The translations under genes were made by a program, and so were the position numbers. Of a stretch of 64,000 bases of DNA, positions 54,103-63,149 are shown in pieces (the first letter of the stretch is position 1; the number at the start of each line of letters is the position of its first letter). The notes under the pieces were generated by a model. That model worked only from the letters and a program-made list of their open reading frames with translations. It had not been told where the DNA came from and made no database searches. Source of the DNA: Shewanella schlegeliana (GTDB lineage Bacteria > Pseudomonadota > Gammaproteobacteria > Enterobacterales > Shewanellaceae); assembly GCF_016765635.1 (NCBI RefSeq), contig NZ_JAESVD010000013.1, forward strand, positions 62,001 to 126,000. The letters run 5' to 3'.

Positions 54103-54447
54103 ATGTGGTGGCGAATCCTGCTTATCTGTTTAGCCTATCTTCTTATCGGTGCACATTTTTTACGTTTTGGTCAAAACACTGCCTGTATTGCTTTTGCCTT
54201 AAGCCCCTTGCTGCTGTTTATTAAAGCCAGCTGGGCCACCCGAGTATTACAGCTGGGTCTGGTTGCCTGCGCATTTCTTGTTTGGGGTGTGAGCAGTTTT
54301 GAGTATATTCAAATGCGGATCGTCGCCGAAGCACCTTGGTATCGTTTAAGCGCGATTATGGCAGGTGTCATCGCCTTTACACTCTTCGCAGCATGGTGTG
54401 GTAACGGCATCATTCAAAAGCGTAATCAACGCAAGATTTTTAGCTAA
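54103..54447 (+). CDS. Small hypothetical membrane protein, 114 aa
   Basis: A hydrophobic protein with about four spans: residues 4-20, 25-45, 48-66 and 83-103. The ends are charged (C-terminal QKRNQRKIFS, likely cytoplasmic). It has no motif I recognise. AAGG lies 9 bases upstream of the ATG. It stands alone, convergent with the PhnE-like gene, with a strong hairpin between them. Confidence 0.65.
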   Translation: MWWRILLICLAYLLIGAHFLRFGQNTACIAFALSPLLLFIKASWATRVLQLGLVACAFLVWGVSSFEYIQMRIVAEAPWYRLSAIMAGVIAFTLFAAWCGNGIIQKRNQRKIFS

Positions 54448-54468
54448 GAAGCATTAACTGACAACTTT

Positions 54469-54504
54469 GATATAACTACCTATCGCTAGATGGGTAGTTA
54501 TATC
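54469..54504. terminator. 16-pair hairpin between convergent genes
   Basis: GATATAACTACCTATC pairs with GATGGGTAGTTATATC (one G-U pair) around a GCTA loop. No long T-run follows, but its place between two convergent genes suggests a bidirectional terminator. Confidence 0.6.
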
Positions 54505-54549
54505 GATATAGATTAGGGCAGCTAAGAGTGAAACACTTGATTGGTGACA

Positions 54550-56100
54550 CTAATGAGCGCAGGCGAGTTGCCCTTTGTTTTTTGAGTAGAGTACGCGCCG
54601 GCTCAAAATGTCGACGGCAATGTTGAGTAGCGCCGTGACAAACATCAATACCAATGCGCCGTTGAAGCGAATTTCGGCAAAGTTACTGTCAATATAAAAG
54701 CCCAGTGTCGCTATTCCTAACATCCCCAAGATAGCCGTCTCTCTTAAGATCACCTCAAACCGATAAAACAGCAGTGCCATCATATTCGGATAGATGGCAG
54801 GCAAGACTTCATATCCATAACCATCAATTTTATGATTAAAGTGCGCCGAAACGGCCACATTATCGGCGTGCCTAACGGTTAAATAGGCGATCAATGCGCC
54901 ATTATGGATAGCTAAAGCCAGTATTGCCGGTAACATTGACGGCCCAAGCAGCAGCATAAATACGAAGGCGAAGATATACTCCGGCACCGACCGTAAGATA
55001 AGTAAAAGAAAACGATTCGTCTGTGCGATAACGCCACCACTTAGGCGCTTATCGCTAATGGCACTAGCAACAAGCGCAAAGATATGGCTCATCCCCAATG
55101 CCGCTACTGCGAGCAAAAGAGTAGCAATAATCCCTGGTAGTGCCTGCTCAGACAGTAAGCTTATCAACCAATCGCCAAACTGACTGAGTATCTCTGCCCC
55201 GCTCATTCCGCTGCTTTGTAGCCCATGGCTTTGAAACGTCTGGTTTTGAAACATGGGCGGCAAAATATCTTGACTTAAAAAACGCCAGATCAATGCGCCA
55301 TCAATATTGGGGATCTCCGGCAGTGCCCAGATAGCGAGAATAAAATAGAACGGCAATAGCTTTAATCGACACCAGTATGGAATAGTGCCAATGAGGGCGA
55401 TAAATAGCATCAGTAGTGCAGCTCCCTGATGATAGTGTCCTTGACGAAAAGCGGTCTCTAAGTAAAAGCCTAAGGTGGGCATTCCTACAAACCCCAGCAC
55501 TGCGCTGCTTCTTAGGGCACACTCGAATCGATAGCGTACATAAGCACGTACAGAGACAAGCACGTGAGCTAGCCGCCCATAGAGGTAACGACTGACTCGG
55601 TCGGTACCGTGTGGCAGTGTCTGCAAGGTTGTTATGGGGGATTGCTGCAAGATATCACTAAAAACCCGGGCAAATGTGGCGGCAAACGGCAGTGCGATAG
55701 CCAAAATACCGGTCAGCGGTGACAGGCCAAAAATTTGTAGGAAAAGTAATGCCCAGAAGATCTCATGGATTGAACGAATAAAAGCGCAGAACGCCGCCAC
55801 ATAGGGCTTGTGGTAAACCAAGGCAAGTGGCGCCCCAAGAATCAGCGCTATCAATATGCCCAAGAGGGCAAAACTCACGGTTTGCCATAAGGCTTGCAGT
55901 AGGTATTCTGTGGCAAAAAAATCAGGTGCGATAAAACCTTGGCCAATTAGTAACAACTCACTCCAAGGATCTAGCGCAATAATTTCGGTATCAGCAAAAT
56001 AAAAGCAGACCAGCGTTACGGCCCACAGCATTAGTGTCACTTTTTTCCAGTAACCCACAAATGAAAATTGCTTACTGGGTTTAAGTACTTGCCCTAGCAT
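54550..56100 (-). CDS. PhnE-like ABC permease, tandem fusion of two permease domains
   Basis: A 516-residue inner-membrane protein with two permease units in tandem (about 1-265 and 310-516), each with around five to six spans. Matching segments show the duplication: SAVLGFVGMPTLGFYLETAF in half one and TAILGMLGIATLGFYIDSNF in half two; SIHEIFWALLFLQIFGLSP corresponds to SVPEYIFAFVFMLLLGPS. Usual PhnE is a single unit of about 260-280 residues that dimerises, so this fusion forms both halves. It is the last gene of the substrate-binding / ATPase / permease operon, 25 bases after the ATPase. Confidence 0.88.
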   Translation of the reverse strand: MLGQVLKPSKQFSFVGYWKKVTLMLWAVTLVCFYFADTEIIALDPWSELLLIGQGFIAPDFFATEYLLQALWQTVSFALLGILIALILGAPLALVYHKPYVAAFCAFIRSIHEIFWALLFLQIFGLSPLTGILAIALPFAATFARVFSDILQQSPITTLQTLPHGTDRVSRYLYGRLAHVLVSVRAYVRYRFECALRSSAVLGFVGMPTLGFYLETAFRQGHYHQGAALLMLFIALIGTIPYWCRLKLLPFYFILAIWALPEIPNIDGALIWRFLSQDILPPMFQNQTFQSHGLQSSGMSGAEILSQFGDWLISLLSEQALPGIIATLLLAVAALGMSHIFALVASAISDKRLSGGVIAQTNRFLLLILRSVPEYIFAFVFMLLLGPSMLPAILALAIHNGALIAYLTVRHADNVAVSAHFNHKIDGYGYEVLPAIYPNMMALLFYRFEVILRETAILGMLGIATLGFYIDSNFAEIRFNGALVLMFVTALLNIAVDILSRRVLYSKNKGQLACAH

Positions 56101-56125
56101 GCTAACAAGGCTTATTCATACTTAG

Positions 56126-56944
56126 CTACTCATGCTTAGCTAGGCATTGTTGCGGCTCGACCTGAGATAAATCGAGTCGTGCTGCTGCGTTATCTACACC
56201 ATCTGCAGCTTTGCTATCACAGCTCTCTTGATAAAAAGCTTCGAGAGTATGTAGATCTAAGGCGGCAGCATCGATGTCAAGAACGGTACGCCCATCGCGA
56301 AGGCCTATCACCCGATCAAAATAACTTAGCGCCATATCCATATCGTGCAACACCATAATTACCGAGTCATGACTGGCTAAAACCTCAGTTAACAGTCGCT
56401 GTCCCATCACAGGATCCAGTGCTGAGAAAGGTTCGTCACCAATCAACAGAGCCTGACGCTGATACAGCGCCCGCCCAAGGGCAACGCGCTGCCTTTGGCC
56501 ACCGGAAAGCGCTGACACGGGCTGAGATAATGGACAATCGAGTTCGAGTGCATCTGCGATTTGCTGTATGGCTTGTCGCGGCTCTTTAAATGGGTAAACA
56601 AGATTAGCAAGATTGTAATACCAAGAGTGCTGATTCAGCGCACCCATAAAAATATTATGGAACACGCTTAAGTTCTCAACCAGACCTTGCCTCTGGGAAC
56701 ACAAAGCTGAAGTTGGTCTAAGCTGCTCAAAAATATGGTTAACGAGGGTCGACTTACCACAACCTGAGCGCCCAATGATGGCAACTTTTTCGCCATGGTA
56801 AAAAGACAGCGCATCGATATCAAGGGCTGTCTTTCCTTCAAACTGAACGATGAGGTTATTGAGCGTCAACATAGACTTACTCAATATGGATTTACTCAAC
56901 ATCTGCTTAGTCAGCTTAGATTCAATCAACGAAGGTTTAGTCAA
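56126..56944 (-). CDS. PhnC-like ABC transporter ATPase
   Basis: About 272 residues. Walker A IIGRSGCGKST, signature VSALSGGQRQRVALGRALY and a Walker B reading LLIGDEPFSALD (Gly in place of the usual Leu before Asp-Glu). NLSVFHNIFMGALNQHSWYYNL is typical of phosphonate-type ATPases. The start is unclear: TTG at 56944 overlaps the end of the binding-protein gene by 8 bases, while ATGs at 56902 and 56872 (MLTLNNLIVQF) would fit the family length better; the first 24 residues carry a repetitive LSKSILSKSM stretch. It powers the permease encoded next. Confidence 0.88.
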   Translation of the reverse strand: MTKPSLIESKLTKQMLSKSILSKSMLTLNNLIVQFEGKTALDIDALSFYHGEKVAIIGRSGCGKSTLVNHIFEQLRPTSALCSQRQGLVENLSVFHNIFMGALNQHSWYYNLANLVYPFKEPRQAIQQIADALELDCPLSQPVSALSGGQRQRVALGRALYQRQALLIGDEPFSALDPVMGQRLLTEVLASHDSVIMVLHDMDMALSYFDRVIGLRDGRTVLDIDAAALDLHTLEAFYQESCDSKAADGVDNAAARLDLSQVEPQQCLAKHE

Positions 56945-57791
56945 TTAGGCCTATCGCTTTAGCAACGTCTTCTACCGCTTCATAATCTAGGTTTTCTGCA
57001 GGCACGAATGACTGCCGAGGAAAGCTGGCCAACAGCTCCGGATCTTTCATACCAATGAGTGTGGCGGTCACTTTTTCGCTAAAGCCTGCGCCAAACTGTG
57101 CGTCCACATCACCACGTATAGTCCACTGATAATCAGGATAAGCGGGGCTCTCCCAAATCACACTGACTTTATTAAGGTCCACTTTGCCATTGGCCAATGC
57201 AGTTTCCCACACTTTATAGTTCACCGCGCCGACTTGATAGACGCCCGCCTGCACCTGAGCAATGGTGCGACTATGATCGCCCGAGTAGCCAATGCGCTTG
57301 AAAATATCCTTACTATTCTTACCAAGATTACGCTCGATAAAGAACTGCGGCATCAAGCGACCTGAAGTCGAGTTCTTAGAGCCATAGGTAAAGGTGTAGC
57401 CGTTTAAATTAGGAAAGCTATCGCTTGGGATGATCTCGGTTGAAGCATGAGCAATAAAGTAGCTCTTAAAAAACTGATCTTCATAGCCTTGAGCAATGGC
57501 CAACGACCCGGGAACTAAACGTCTTGCCTGTACACCTGATAGGCCGCCAAACCAGGCCAATTGCACCTGATTATTACGAAAAGCCGTTACCGCAGCAGAG
57601 TAAGATTTTACCGGAACATACTTCACCTCAACACCGAGCTTCTCTTCAAGATAGAGTGCAACCTTATCGAAGCGGGTTCGTAACTGACTCTCATCTTCAT
57701 CAGGAATTGCGGTAAAGGTAAACGTTGTGGCTATTACACTCGGTGCTAATAAAAGCAGTGCTAACCCTGTAAATAGCCTAACAAACGACAT
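56937..57791 (-). CDS. PhnD-family periplasmic substrate-binding protein
   Basis: A 284-residue exported binding protein. A signal peptide (about 1-21, ending VIATTF) is followed by the PhnD pattern: FTAIPDEDESQLRTRF, LAWFGGLSGVQARRL, YTFTYGSKNSTSGRLMPQFF, and YPDYQWTIRGD. From memory, the IPDE start and the last strip resemble the branch annotated as putative selenate binding rather than classical phosphonate binding. No C-P lyase or phosphonatase genes are nearby. It is first in a three-gene operon, divergent from phoP. Confidence 0.85.
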   Translation of the reverse strand: MSFVRLFTGLALLLLAPSVIATTFTFTAIPDEDESQLRTRFDKVALYLEEKLGVEVKYVPVKSYSAAVTAFRNNQVQLAWFGGLSGVQARRLVPGSLAIAQGYEDQFFKSYFIAHASTEIIPSDSFPNLNGYTFTYGSKNSTSGRLMPQFFIERNLGKNSKDIFKRIGYSGDHSRTIAQVQAGVYQVGAVNYKVWETALANGKVDLNKVSVIWESPAYPDYQWTIRGDVDAQFGAGFSEKVTATLIGMKDPELLASFPRQSFVPAENLDYEAVEDVAKAIGLID

Positions 57792-58075
57792 GTATTAATC
57801 CTTTCGTATTTAATTTTTCACGGAATCTTAACGAAAAAACAGCAACAAACACAGGGCTAACGACATTAAACCCAGCTAAATTCAATAAATCGTGAACTAA
57901 AGGGCTAAATGTCATGATTTAGTACCGTCAAGCTGAAAAAGTGACCAATAGCGGAAAAAGTTCAGCCAAGGTTAAGTTTCTTAGGCGTAAACTCCCTCTA
58001 CTTAGAAACACTTAGTTGGCAGCTGCGTTAATTCTGCGTAAACTAATCTCTATTGAATTCAAGGATATTTTGACT

Positions 58076-58750
58076 ATGCGAATTTTAGTTGTTGAAGATG
58101 ACCCGATTCTATCTCACCACCTCAAAGTACAACTGAGTGAATTAGGCAATCAAGTTCAAGTCGCATTAACTGCGAAAGATGGATTTTACCAAGCAACCAA
58201 TTACCCTATCGATGTGGCCATCGTTGATCTGGGCCTTCCAGACCAAGATGGGATCAGCCTGATTCAAAGCCTGCGAGACAATGACTTAAAAGCCCCCATA
58301 CTCATTCTCACCGCCCGTGTAAACTGGCAGGATAAGGTGGAAGGCTTAAACGCAGGCGCCGATGATTACCTAGTCAAGCCTTTCCAGAAAGAGGAGTTAG
58401 TTGCCCGCCTAGACGCTCTTGTGCGCCGAAGTGCTGGCTTTGTAAAACCTCTAATCACCAGCGGTGCACTCGAGCTCGATCTTGCGGCCAAGCAGGTCAC
58501 GCTAAACGAGCAGCCCATGGAAGTGACCGCCTTTGAATACCTGATCTTGGAATACCTGATGCGCCACTGCCATGAAGTGGTCGCGAAACAACGTCTACTC
58601 GATGTGATCTATGGTGACAAAGAAGGTGACCCTAATACCATCGAGGTAATGGTCAGTCGTCTGCGTAAAAAACTCACCAAAGGTGGCATCGAAAACCCTA
58701 TCGTGACGATTCGTGGTCAGGGCTATAAATTTAATCTGCCATGCAATTAA
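58076..58750 (+). CDS. phoP: Response regulator PhoP (OmpR family)
   Basis: A 224-residue transcription factor. The receiver domain has the acidic pair EDD (7-9), phospho-acceptor D51 in VAIVDLGLPD, Thr in LTAR and Lys in VKPF. The winged-helix domain ends VTIRGQGYKFNL. It matches enterobacterial PhoP closely (VEDxxLxxHHLKVQ, SWQDKVE-like WQDKVEGLNAGADDY). An upstream in-frame start at 58016 is unlikely; AAGGA lies ten bases before the ATG at 58076. It overlaps phoQ by ten bases. PhoPQ usually responds to low magnesium, acid or cationic peptides. Confidence 0.92.
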   Translation: MRILVVEDDPILSHHLKVQLSELGNQVQVALTAKDGFYQATNYPIDVAIVDLGLPDQDGISLIQSLRDNDLKAPILILTARVNWQDKVEGLNAGADDYLVKPFQKEELVARLDALVRRSAGFVKPLITSGALELDLAAKQVTLNEQPMEVTAFEYLILEYLMRHCHEVVAKQRLLDVIYGDKEGDPNTIEVMVSRLRKKLTKGGIENPIVTIRGQGYKFNLPCN

Positions 58751-60093
58751 GATTTAAGCCAAAGAAGCGTCTGCTAACGCGGATGTTTCTCACCTCATTA
58801 TCGATCATAGCCCTAGTAGGGTTCGGTTTGGCGTGGATGGTGAATATCCTCCATGCCCAAAACAGTTATAACGAAGAAACTGCCGAGCTAATTGCGGAGA
58901 TCCCAAAAGTTGCTGCAGAACTTAGGGAGCACGATCTAATTCCCGATAATAGCGATGAGTGGTTAGAAGAGAACAATGCCACTCAACGCTATATCATTGC
59001 CAGCTGTGACAACAACTTTAATCAGGTCTGGACCTCATCGTTAGCGGTAGACAGAGGCTTATTCGATACCTGTGAACGCTTTAACGAAATCAGAAACACC
59101 TCTCCACCTTACTATCTGCCACTTGCCGACAATAAAGGCTACTTTATCTATCTGTTATCTCTCGATATCGCCGGTAATAAGTACAACCTGCTGGTACTAA
59201 AGGATGCAGAAAAGCTTAAAGAAGAGTACAGCAAGTTCAGTCGCCTAACTTATATACGTCTAGCCTTTGTGTTGGCGCTGGCGTTAGTGCTATTGATTAG
59301 CGCCGCCTATTGGGGAATGCGCCCCCTCGTGCGCCTAAAGAACGAACTACAGTCAGTCAACAGCGGTAAGGCTAAATCTCTATCTGATGGCTATCCTGTT
59401 GAGCTTGAAGGTGTGACTCAGGCGCTCAACCAACTGCTAAACCAGTCGAGTGCTCAGCAACAGCGTTATCAAAACGCGATGAACGACTTGGCCCACAGCC
59501 TTAAAACACGCCTTGCGGCGGTTCATGCGATTACCGATGACAAGACGCTTGATAAAGACGCCTGCAGTGAAAAGATCATGGAGCAAGTCAGTCAGATGGA
59601 CCAATTGGTAAAATATCAATTGAAGCGCGCCATGTTAGGCCGTAAAGGTTTGAAGCAAGAACAAACTCAAATCGCACCTCTTGTCGATCAGCTGGCACAG
59701 ATGCTATTTAAGGTCTATCGTGACAAACAAGTTCAGTTTGAAGCAGTGATCCCAACAGAGCATGTGTTCCCTGGTGATAAAGGCGACTTGATGGAGCTTT
59801 GTGGCAATTTGATGGAAAATGCCTTCAAGCTATGTATTTCAACCGTCAAAGTGTCGTCATATTACAACGATGCCGGAGAGTTTGAGCTACTGGTTGAAGA
59901 TGACGGCCCAGGCGTCGAAGAGAGTATTCGCCAAAATATTATCCAGCGCGGCGTTCGCGCCGATACCCAAAAAGCTGGGCAAGGCATTGGTCTTGCAGTG
60001 TGTAATGAGATTGTCATCAGTTACGGTGGCCGACTCAGTATCGAAACTTCCAAGCTTGAAGGTGCCTGTTTTAGGATCTCGATTCCGATTTAG
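58741..60093 (+). CDS. phoQ: Sensor histidine kinase PhoQ-like
   Basis: A 450-residue inner-membrane kinase. Spans lie at about 12-35 and 174-196, enclosing a periplasmic sensor of about 140 residues with several acidic residues (AELREHDLIPDNSDEWLEE). A HAMP-like linker precedes the histidine box NDLAHSLKTRLAA with H252, close to the PhoQ motif. The ATPase domain has LCGNLMENAFK, VEDDGPGV and GQGIGLAVCNEI. It is translationally coupled to phoP. The signal in this organism is not known. Confidence 0.9.
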   Translation: MQLRFKPKKRLLTRMFLTSLSIIALVGFGLAWMVNILHAQNSYNEETAELIAEIPKVAAELREHDLIPDNSDEWLEENNATQRYIIASCDNNFNQVWTSSLAVDRGLFDTCERFNEIRNTSPPYYLPLADNKGYFIYLLSLDIAGNKYNLLVLKDAEKLKEEYSKFSRLTYIRLAFVLALALVLLISAAYWGMRPLVRLKNELQSVNSGKAKSLSDGYPVELEGVTQALNQLLNQSSAQQQRYQNAMNDLAHSLKTRLAAVHAITDDKTLDKDACSEKIMEQVSQMDQLVKYQLKRAMLGRKGLKQEQTQIAPLVDQLAQMLFKVYRDKQVQFEAVIPTEHVFPGDKGDLMELCGNLMENAFKLCISTVKVSSYYNDAGEFELLVEDDGPGVEESIRQNIIQRGVRADTQKAGQGIGLAVCNEIVISYGGRLSIETSKLEGACFRISIPI

Positions 60094-60116
60094 GCTGAAG
60101 CACAAGCTAAAATATA

Positions 60117-60148
60117 GGGATAACATCAGCAGTAATGCTTGTTATCCC
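60117..60148. terminator. Hairpin between phoQ and the oxygenase gene
   Basis: GGGATAACA pairs with TGTTATCCC, with an inner AGCA / TGCT pairing. It lies between two convergent genes and probably ends both transcripts, though T-runs are short. Confidence 0.6.
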
Positions 60149-60168
60149 AGCTTCAATTCTCATGACGA

Positions 60169-60864
60169 TTATTTAGCAGACCCATATAACTGCTCGGCAC
60201 GATTAAACATGATCCATGAAGTGGCAATATACTTGTCATCGCTAACGGGCACATTGCCACGATGAGAATGAGTAAAACTAGCTGGGGCTATCACCATGGT
60301 GCCCTTCTTCGGCTTGACCAGTTTGTTTTGATAGTAAAACTCTGTCTCACCGCCCTCTTGCACATCATTTAGATAGAACATATATAGCACCACTCTATGC
60401 AGCGCCTCATTATGCCCTAGCTGAGGAAATTGCTCAGAGTGCCAATGGGGGTAGCCCCCTTTACCTTGTAAGTACTTTTGAATATTGATGCTACCGCTAC
60501 GGTAGAGGTATTTTACGATAGCCTCGGCTCTCCCCTTACCCAGCTTTTCATAGTTTTCCGGCGTTAACGTGATTGGCTTACCGCTTTGATCGCTAACACT
60601 CACCGAGACCGCCCCCATTAACGCCATCGCGTACTTTTCCAAATACTGCGTTGCATGGATAAGCGTATAACCCAGCAGTCTATTCTTCAGTGGCGTTAAA
60701 TCGTCATACGAATCTAGCATTAAATCGAGACTGCGCTTTTTCGATTCATCAACCCCGCCACCGGTACTCCCTGCGCTTACGCCTGTGTGGCACTCAAAGT
60801 GACGAATCAACTCATCGCAAAATTCATCAGGAATAGCATTCGGGTAGATTTCAATGAAGTCCAT
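60169..60864 (-). CDS. 2-oxoglutarate-Fe(II) oxygenase
   Basis: A 231-residue predicted hydroxylase. The double-stranded beta-helix core carries YPHWHSEQFPQ near 136-146 (first iron ligand in an H-x-E pattern in place of H-x-D), LYMFYLNDVQEGGETEFY near 159-176, and FTHSHRGN near 196-203 with the second His and likely the 2-oxoglutarate-binding Arg. This matches the prolyl-4-hydroxylase-like superfamily. The substrate is unknown. It is a single gene convergent with phoQ. Confidence 0.82.
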   Translation of the reverse strand: MDFIEIYPNAIPDEFCDELIRHFECHTGVSAGSTGGGVDESKKRSLDLMLDSYDDLTPLKNRLLGYTLIHATQYLEKYAMALMGAVSVSVSDQSGKPITLTPENYEKLGKGRAEAIVKYLYRSGSINIQKYLQGKGGYPHWHSEQFPQLGHNEALHRVVLYMFYLNDVQEGGETEFYYQNKLVKPKKGTMVIAPASFTHSHRGNVPVSDDKYIATSWIMFNRAEQLYGSAK

Positions 60865-61024
60865 GTTAAGGCTCTCTGGTTAGCTGCATCTGCAAAGGCA
60901 TTAGTTAATGGATTGTAAATTATATAACTTGAGGGAAAATAGCAATCTCACAGTGATTGCTGGCAGTAGTATTCGATTCACACACCAATGTTAAAATGGG
61001 CATAAGCGTCTTAAACAGCTATAC

Positions 61025-61246
61025 ATGGCTAATAAACGAAGAGATGTGAGTCAGATAAGATTAACGCTATATGAGCAATATTTGGCATCTCTGCCACAAA
61101 CCGTTATCGCGTCCAACAGTCAACGCCAGCTCAAGAGAACGGCTCGGAGTAGAGAGCAAAGGTTAAGAATATATGTTCAGTACACCGCCGGGAAGCTTTT
61201 ACCATATTTAACCATTTTAACCTTTTACCTCGTTACCTTGAGCTGA
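61025..61246 (+). CDS. Possible small protein, 73 aa
   Basis: Very basic N-terminal two thirds (MANKRRDVSQIRLTLYEQYL and RQLKRTARSREQRLRIY) followed by a hydrophobic C-terminal segment (LLPYLTILTFYLVTLS). No ribosome-binding sequence is visible before the ATG, and no family is recognised. It may be a tail-anchored small protein or a chance frame. Confidence 0.3.
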   Translation: MANKRRDVSQIRLTLYEQYLASLPQTVIASNSQRQLKRTARSREQRLRIYVQYTAGKLLPYLTILTFYLVTLS

Positions 61247-61285
61247 TGACCTCCATATTTGAATTGAACAAAAAAATTTGCGGGT

Positions 61286-61335
61286 AAAAACACCGCTCTT
61301 TAACAGCCACTTTGTGACTCATCGAAGGCGGTGTT
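61286..61335 (-). terminator. Terminator after the phosphatase gene
   Basis: AACACCGC (61289-61296) and GCGGTGTT (61328-61335) pair around a long loop; on the minus strand the second arm is followed by TTT, about 80 bases past the gene end. Confidence 0.5.
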
Positions 61336-61346
61336 ATCGAACAAAA

Positions 61347-61380
61347 TTTAAGTAACAGACGCCTTTAAGTAACAGACGTC
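61347..61380. repeat. Two-copy 17-base tandem repeat
   Basis: TTTAAGTAACAGACG occurs at 61347 and again at 61364, in units of 17 bases differing only in the last two (CC versus TC). It lies between the phosphatase stop and its terminator. Confidence 0.8.
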
Positions 61381-61414
61381 TGAGCATCAATGTCCCTAGT
61401 GATTTATTGAGGGA

Positions 61415-63145
61415 TCACAGCTCAACCGCTTTAAGTACTTTACCCGTGCTTCCTGTTGGAAAGCTGATCTTAAGTAGAGTTGATAGTGTAGGAGCGATTG
61501 CGTAAGGTGTAATCTTATCTGCCACCTTTTTGCCTTCGAGCCCCATGCCTGCGAATATTACCGGAACATGAGTGTCATAACGCCAGGGTGAGCCGTGCAC
61601 TGACGCAACTTTTAAACCATCAAAATCATTAATATAGACACTCGGGTTATAGATCAAATAGAGATCCCCTGAGCGCTGATGGTGATGATTTTGGGCTACA
61701 AGCTTAGCAACTCTGCTACTGTCTACGTTACCTGATGTGATGTCACTTGCGGTATAAACCTGCTCGATTCCAGCAATAGTCACTAACTCATCGGCCAAAA
61801 ATTTTTGCACTAGGGCAAGTTCAACACCCTTAGCTTCAATAAGCTCATGATCTAAGTAGAGGTATGGATCGGCGTACTGCAAAATAACCTGCTCATCTAA
61901 GCCAAAACGCTGCTTTAACCTATCAAATATGCCTGATGCTTTGAGTGATTCCACCCCAAAATAATCCGCTTTGTGACCCCCATGATGGTGAATATAACTT
62001 GGTATATCTGGCGCGCCATGATCCGCAGACAAAACAATTAAGGTATTATCTAACCCCACCTTTTTATCAATATAGCTAAATAGATCGGCTAAAGTTCTGT
62101 CTAATCGAAGTAGGTTGTCTTCAGCTTCTTTACTCGAAGGACCAAACATATGAATAACATAATCGGTCGCAGATAAACTCACTGACAGGTAGTCGGTTAC
62201 ATCACTGGCACCAAGCTGCTCTTTATCGATAACCGTTTTGGCAAAGTCTGCGACTAGCTCATCTGCAACTGGGCTGATGCTTAGCTTAGTTGTAAAATAT
62301 CGAGAATCCGCCGCGCCATACTGATGGGGAAACTGCTGGCCAAAGCCAGCTAAATCTGTTTTATCACTCTCTTTCGGTTCATGATGAAACAGGTACTTAT
62401 CATCATCGAGCATTAACTGCCAAGCTTGGTTGTCATATTTAAGGTGCAGATTTTCATCATTCCACTGCTCAACCCAACTAGGATACTGCTGATAATAGTA
62501 GTCACTTGTCACAAAGCCCGCAGAGGCTTTTGAGTACCAAAATGCCTTACCTAGCTCACCACCCATCGAGACAGCACCACGATCTTTAAAGGAGACTGAA
62601 AATGCGCGAGATTGGCCATTATTACTCTTTACCAACTCATCAGAAAATGTCGAACCATTAATATTCAGCGGTGAACGGCCATCGGAGGCCGCGGCTTTCT
62701 GAGTCGTATCCACTTCAGTACTCGCATCCACCCCACCACCTTGGGTCAACAAGTTGTAATTAGGATCTTCAATATTGTATACCAAGCGATTAACGCTTCG
62801 GTCATACCAGACATTTCCTACCATGCCATTCACTGATGGTGGCGCACCGGTTGCTAATGCTACATGGCCAACTATCGTTTCGGTATTCGCATGTTCAAAG
62901 TGCGCATTCGTGTAGTGAACACCTTCATTTAATAAATAGCGAAAACCACCTGCTTGCATATTATCAAGGTAGCGCATTGGCAGATCGCCCCTTAACGCAT
63001 CAACGGTGATCTGCACGACTAATTTAGGCTGCTCGGCGGCATATAGTGGCAATGACAGCACACTTGCTAAAGTGAGCGTAACGGGCAGCATTAGCCGCTT
63101 TGCCCCAGGCGTTTTCAATTGAACATTGTGTGATTTTAATTGCAA
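61415..63145 (-). CDS. Alkaline phosphatase superfamily enzyme (PafA/phosphodiesterase-like), exported
   Basis: About 576 residues. A signal peptide (MLPVTLTLASVLSLPLYA) precedes a catalytic domain with VQITVDALRGDLP (metal site), a candidate Thr nucleophile in HANTETIVGHVALATG, and SADHGAPDIP plus HHHGGH as the remaining metal ligands. The DALRG and ATGAPPSVNGMVGN strips resemble PafA and nucleotide pyrophosphatase relatives. The preferred start is TTG at 63145 with GAGGG upstream; an ATG at 63247 would run through the neighbouring gene. It begins 5 bases after the upstream secreted-protein gene, so the two form an operon. Confidence 0.87.
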   Translation of the reverse strand: MQLKSHNVQLKTPGAKRLMLPVTLTLASVLSLPLYAAEQPKLVVQITVDALRGDLPMRYLDNMQAGGFRYLLNEGVHYTNAHFEHANTETIVGHVALATGAPPSVNGMVGNVWYDRSVNRLVYNIEDPNYNLLTQGGGVDASTEVDTTQKAAASDGRSPLNINGSTFSDELVKSNNGQSRAFSVSFKDRGAVSMGGELGKAFWYSKASAGFVTSDYYYQQYPSWVEQWNDENLHLKYDNQAWQLMLDDDKYLFHHEPKESDKTDLAGFGQQFPHQYGAADSRYFTTKLSISPVADELVADFAKTVIDKEQLGASDVTDYLSVSLSATDYVIHMFGPSSKEAEDNLLRLDRTLADLFSYIDKKVGLDNTLIVLSADHGAPDIPSYIHHHGGHKADYFGVESLKASGIFDRLKQRFGLDEQVILQYADPYLYLDHELIEAKGVELALVQKFLADELVTIAGIEQVYTASDITSGNVDSSRVAKLVAQNHHHQRSGDLYLIYNPSVYINDFDGLKVASVHGSPWRYDTHVPVIFAGMGLEGKKVADKITPYAIAPTLSTLLKISFPTGSTGKVLKAVEL

Positions 63146-63149
63146 AAGA

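Noticed and set aside
56872..56944. Possible frameshift at the start of the PhnC-like gene
   Set aside because: The repetitive first 24 residues are better explained by an over-long start choice; the frame from 56872 is complete.
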